Of a stretch of 7,655 nt of DNA, positions 5,724-7,655 are shown in pieces. How positions within the stretch are numbered: position 1 is the stretch's first letter; every line of letters begins with the position of its first letter. Location of the stretch: positions 1-7,655 of the forward strand of contig DOTU01000260.1 in NCBI GenBank assembly GCA_003520965.1, given 5' to 3'. Both the position numbers and the translations under genes were made by a program. The notes under the pieces were generated by a model. The model worked only from the letters and a program-made list of their open reading frames with translations. It searched no databases and was not told the DNA's origin. Origin of the DNA: Candidatus Zixiibacteriota bacterium (lineage in GTDB: Bacteria; Zixibacteria; MSB-5A5; UBA10806).

Positions 5724-6998
5724 ATGAAAAAAATATCGACAAAGCACTTTTGTAGAGACTACCTGCCTATCTTGATATTTATCCTGGCCATGATACTGCC
5801 ATCTTTTGTGCACTCGCAGGAGTTAATAAACTTCGTCGAAAAACCTAAACTGCTTGAGACCGGCGATATTGGGAAAGGATTCAATTATTACCGTCCAAGA
5901 TGGAGCCCCGATGGCCAGTGGCTGTCGTTTGAGCTTATCGACGAGAACTCGCTGCGCACCTTTGTTGCTATTCCGGGCAGTAATACCTGTTTCGAATGCC
6001 GGGGAAAGTCATCGGCTGCCTCATCCGGAGGCTTAGATCTATTCTCCGAAAAAACGGGTGGCAAAGCGGCCGTAACCAGGCTTTCCTGGGCTAAACAAAC
6101 CATAAGTAATACCTCCTCATTTTGTTTTTCAGATGAAGGCGCCCTTTATAAATCCAATGCTTATGTCCTGACCGGTAAAGCGGCAATTACCCCGCCCCGG
6201 GAGTTCATCAGCGTTGCTAAAATGGGCGAGGTGGGAAGTAACAACGGCATATTGATACCGGAGATGGGATTTACATCAACAAAAAGCCAGGCGCCCGTAT
6301 TATTTACCGATAATGACAGCGGCAGGCTTTTTATGATATTTGGGAATCAAGATCTCAAACAGATAACTTTCGACACAGACAAACTCAAATTTACCGACTG
6401 CTGCCCCAAGTTTCACCCGACCGACAACCTCTCCGTTGTTTTCGTACGCACCTTCGAGGGCAATTCGGATCTATTCATTATCGACGACCTCAACAATCCT
6501 CGAGCAACCACCAGGAAGCTTCTGGATTGGCCTAAATCGGATGAGTTCGCTCCAACATGGTCTCCTGACGGCAAACATATCGCTTTCTATTCCAATGGCG
6601 ACGGCGCAACTCCGAATAAGAAATCATTCGATTTATTTATCCTCGATCCTGCCTCGAAAGGGCAACCGACTCTGCTGGCAAAAAATATCAGGCCTGACAA
6701 TATCGAGGAGAAACTCGGCCCGCCATATATCGGTCCCCAGTGGATTGGCAACGATGCTATCATATTTGCCAAAGACGATAACCAGGCCAAAGATCCCTTA
6801 ATGTATGTTCAGATTTCGACCAAATTAGTTGAGACACTGCCTGTCGGTACGATCTTGAATGACTCTCCCAGTATCTGTGACCTGGGCGATGGCACGTACC
6901 TTTTGGCTTATACGGCGTTTGGGAAGGCCATCGTTGATCTTTCACAACCCGATATCAACAATAGAATTTATTACGCAAAGTTAATCTTTAGCAGATAA
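5724..6998 (+). CDS. Exported WD40-like (PD40/TolB-type) beta-propeller protein
   Basis: The 424-residue protein begins with a signal peptide (1-31; basic start, long hydrophobic core at 13-28, cleavage near VHS/QE). The rest is a beta-propeller. Two canonical PD40 motifs are visible, RPRWSPDGQWLSFE (57-70) and PTWSPDGKHIAFYS (277-290). Weaker blades are seen at about 131-150, 190-220, 226-269 (FHPTDNLSVVFV, then DLFIIDD), 337-364 (GPQWIGNDAIIFAK) and 383-422, giving six or seven blades. The PD40 repeat is typical of TolB and of many secreted sensor or scaffold proteins. No TolB N-terminal domain is apparent and no pal, tolA, tolQ or tolR gene is adjacent, so TolB itself is unlikely. Six cysteines lie in the exported part (89, 92, 134, 226, 227, 385), including a C-F-E-C pair and a C-C pair. 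It follows the TPR-like genes by seven bases. It probably serves as a periplasmic or surface protein-binding platform. Confidence 0.85.
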   Translation: MKKISTKHFCRDYLPILIFILAMILPSFVHSQELINFVEKPKLLETGDIGKGFNYYRPRWSPDGQWLSFELIDENSLRTFVAIPGSNTCFECRGKSSAASSGGLDLFSEKTGGKAAVTRLSWAKQTISNTSSFCFSDEGALYKSNAYVLTGKAAITPPREFISVAKMGEVGSNNGILIPEMGFTSTKSQAPVLFTDNDSGRLFMIFGNQDLKQITFDTDKLKFTDCCPKFHPTDNLSVVFVRTFEGNSDLFIIDDLNNPRATTRKLLDWPKSDEFAPTWSPDGKHIAFYSNGDGATPNKKSFDLFILDPASKGQPTLLAKNIRPDNIEEKLGPPYIGPQWIGNDAIIFAKDDNQAKDPLMYVQISTKLVETLPVGTILNDSPSICDLGDGTYLLAYTAFGKAIVDLSQPDINNRIYYAKLIFSR

Positions 6999-7002
6999 CT
7001 TT

Positions 7003-7007
7003 GGAGG
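7003..7007 (+). promoter_or_regulatory. Strong ribosome binding site (GGAGG)
   Basis: GGAGG stands seven bases before the ATG at 7015. It is the best match to the anti-Shine-Dalgarno sequence of any start in the window, and it sits in the longest intergenic gap (16 bases). It fixes the start of the last gene and suggests that gene is translated efficiently on its own account. Confidence 0.75.
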
Positions 7008-7014
7008 ATAGATA

Positions 7015-7655
7015 ATGAACGTAAAAATTATCTTATGCTTACCGCTGGCAATCCTGTTGGTTGTTTCATCCGCCTTTGCCACCAATATCACTATTAACTT
7101 TTCTCCGAACGATACGATATCGGTGGCCGAGGGCAGTACTGCCAAGGATACAGTGACATTTAATATCAATGGGATGCACAAAGCCCCAATTGCCTTATAT
7201 GTCGATACAACTGGTTTCACGTCAGTAGTATATGACACACTAAGGCAGGGCGCGGATAGTTTGACGCGAATGACATTCAACCTTGCGCCGGATTATAACG
7301 ATGCTACCGGAGGCTATTACGGTATCGATATGACTGCTTATGATAACGTAAACGCTGATACCAGCGCCACCCTCTGGATAAATGTACTCAATACGCCAAG
7401 GGCACCGCATTTTACTAATCCCTCCCGCGATACCCTGATGACAGTCTATCAAAATGTTGCCGGAACAGTTCATTTCCGGGCTGTTGAGCCTGATACCCCG
7501 GGAGGGGATTCGGTCAGGTTTTTCGATAACGATAACGTTCGAACCTTTTTACAGGATCGAGGTTGGGCTGTGACCTTCACCGATTCTGTTCTAAATTTTA
7601 CGCCTCCCGGCAATGTCCGCGGCATAGTCAGCCCATCGGGATTTAAGATTCTCGC
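7015..7655 (+). CDS. Secreted Ig/cadherin-like repeat protein, 3' end beyond the window
   Basis: The frame is open from ATG 7015 to the window edge, giving 213 complete codons with no stop. Residues 1-22 form a signal peptide (MNVK, hydrophobic core, cleavage AFA/TN). The mature part is beta-rich and acidic, with many Asp, Thr, Asn and Val and few Cys or Lys. A first domain of about 105 residues (23-127) opens with SPNDTISVAEGS and closes with LWINVLN. A second domain starts after a TPRAPHF linker and carries VHFRAVEPDTPGGDSVRF, then LNFTPPG. That pattern resembles the 'fxvxAxDpDgD...FxP' motif of dystroglycan-type cadherin/Ig-like domains in large bacterial surface proteins. The full protein is probably much longer and may carry further repeats and a surface-anchoring or secretion tail. 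Its function could be adhesion or cell-surface structure, but this is inference. It is the last visible member of the operon. Confidence 0.8.
   Translation, partial: MNVKIILCLPLAILLVVSSAFATNITINFSPNDTISVAEGSTAKDTVTFNINGMHKAPIALYVDTTGFTSVVYDTLRQGADSLTRMTFNLAPDYNDATGGYYGIDMTAYDNVNADTSATLWINVLNTPRAPHFTNPSRDTLMTVYQNVAGTVHFRAVEPDTPGGDSVRFFDNDNVRTFLQDRGWAVTFTDSVLNFTPPGNVRGIVSPSGFKIL

Larger units (their letters stand above)
1..7655 (+). other. Single co-directional operon-like gene cluster, open at both ends
   Basis: Eight genes run in the same direction. Junctions are -4, -11 (from TTG 1720), -4, +4, +10, +7 and +16 bases. Two junctions are ATGA overlaps and two have the stop codon within the next ribosome site. 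I see no hairpin followed by a T-run, and no room for a promoter between genes. Both the first and last genes are cut by the window edges, so the promoter and terminator lie outside. Confidence 0.75.

Noticed and set aside
5724..6998. Assignment of the propeller gene as tolB
   Set aside because: PD40 motifs are present, but the TolB N-terminal domain is not apparent and no tol or pal gene is adjacent.
1..7655. tRNA, rRNA, CRISPR array, insertion sequence or riboswitch
   Set aside because: The window is almost wholly coding on one strand. I saw no tRNA-like cloverleaf, no regularly spaced repeats, no transposase motifs and no untranslated region longer than 16 bases.

Overview
The window is a gene-dense, single-strand stretch: eight genes, all on the + strand, separated by -11 to +16 bases. 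There is no gap long enough for an obvious internal terminator or promoter, so it reads as part of one long operon that enters from the left and leaves on the right. Five of the eight proteins start with a clear Sec signal peptide, and several carry periplasmic-type folds (TPR, PD40 propeller, Ig/cadherin-like). This points to a diderm bacterium. The mix of a TolB-like propeller with an Ig/cadherin-like secreted protein resembles FCB-group or candidate-phylum bacteria (for example Zixibacteria-like). That placement is a guess from style, not a demonstrated affiliation.

Region 1 (1-2724) encodes the inner part of a peptide/nickel-type (Dpp/Opp) ABC transporter: the 3' part of a DppC-like permease, a DppD-like ATPase and a DppF-like ATPase, joined by overlapping start and stop codons. 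Both ATPases have complete Walker A, signature, Walker B and H-loop motifs, and four C-terminal cysteines of the Opp/Dpp type. The partner permease (DppB-like) and substrate-binding protein are not in the window and are expected upstream.

Region 2 (2721-5716) holds three consecutive genes for exported proteins of no recognised family. They share one layout: signal peptide, TPR-like helical region, a beta-rich part, and a single hydrophobic helix at the extreme C-terminus. The second and third are diverged tandem paralogues, with a conserved central block ending in NFPV in both. The first and third have a PEGA-like beta segment just before the terminal helix. The first of the three is translationally coupled to the DppF-like ATPase by an ATGA overlap.

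Region 3 (5724-7655) encodes an exported WD40-like/PD40 beta-propeller protein with two canonical W-S-P-D-G motifs, then the start of a secreted protein with Ig/cadherin-like domains that runs off the right edge. The latter has the strongest ribosome binding site in the window.

Taken together, the order suggests an envelope-associated module: an oligopeptide-type ABC transporter produced together with three membrane-anchored TPR proteins, a propeller and a surface protein. The physical linkage is seen directly; a joint function is inference.
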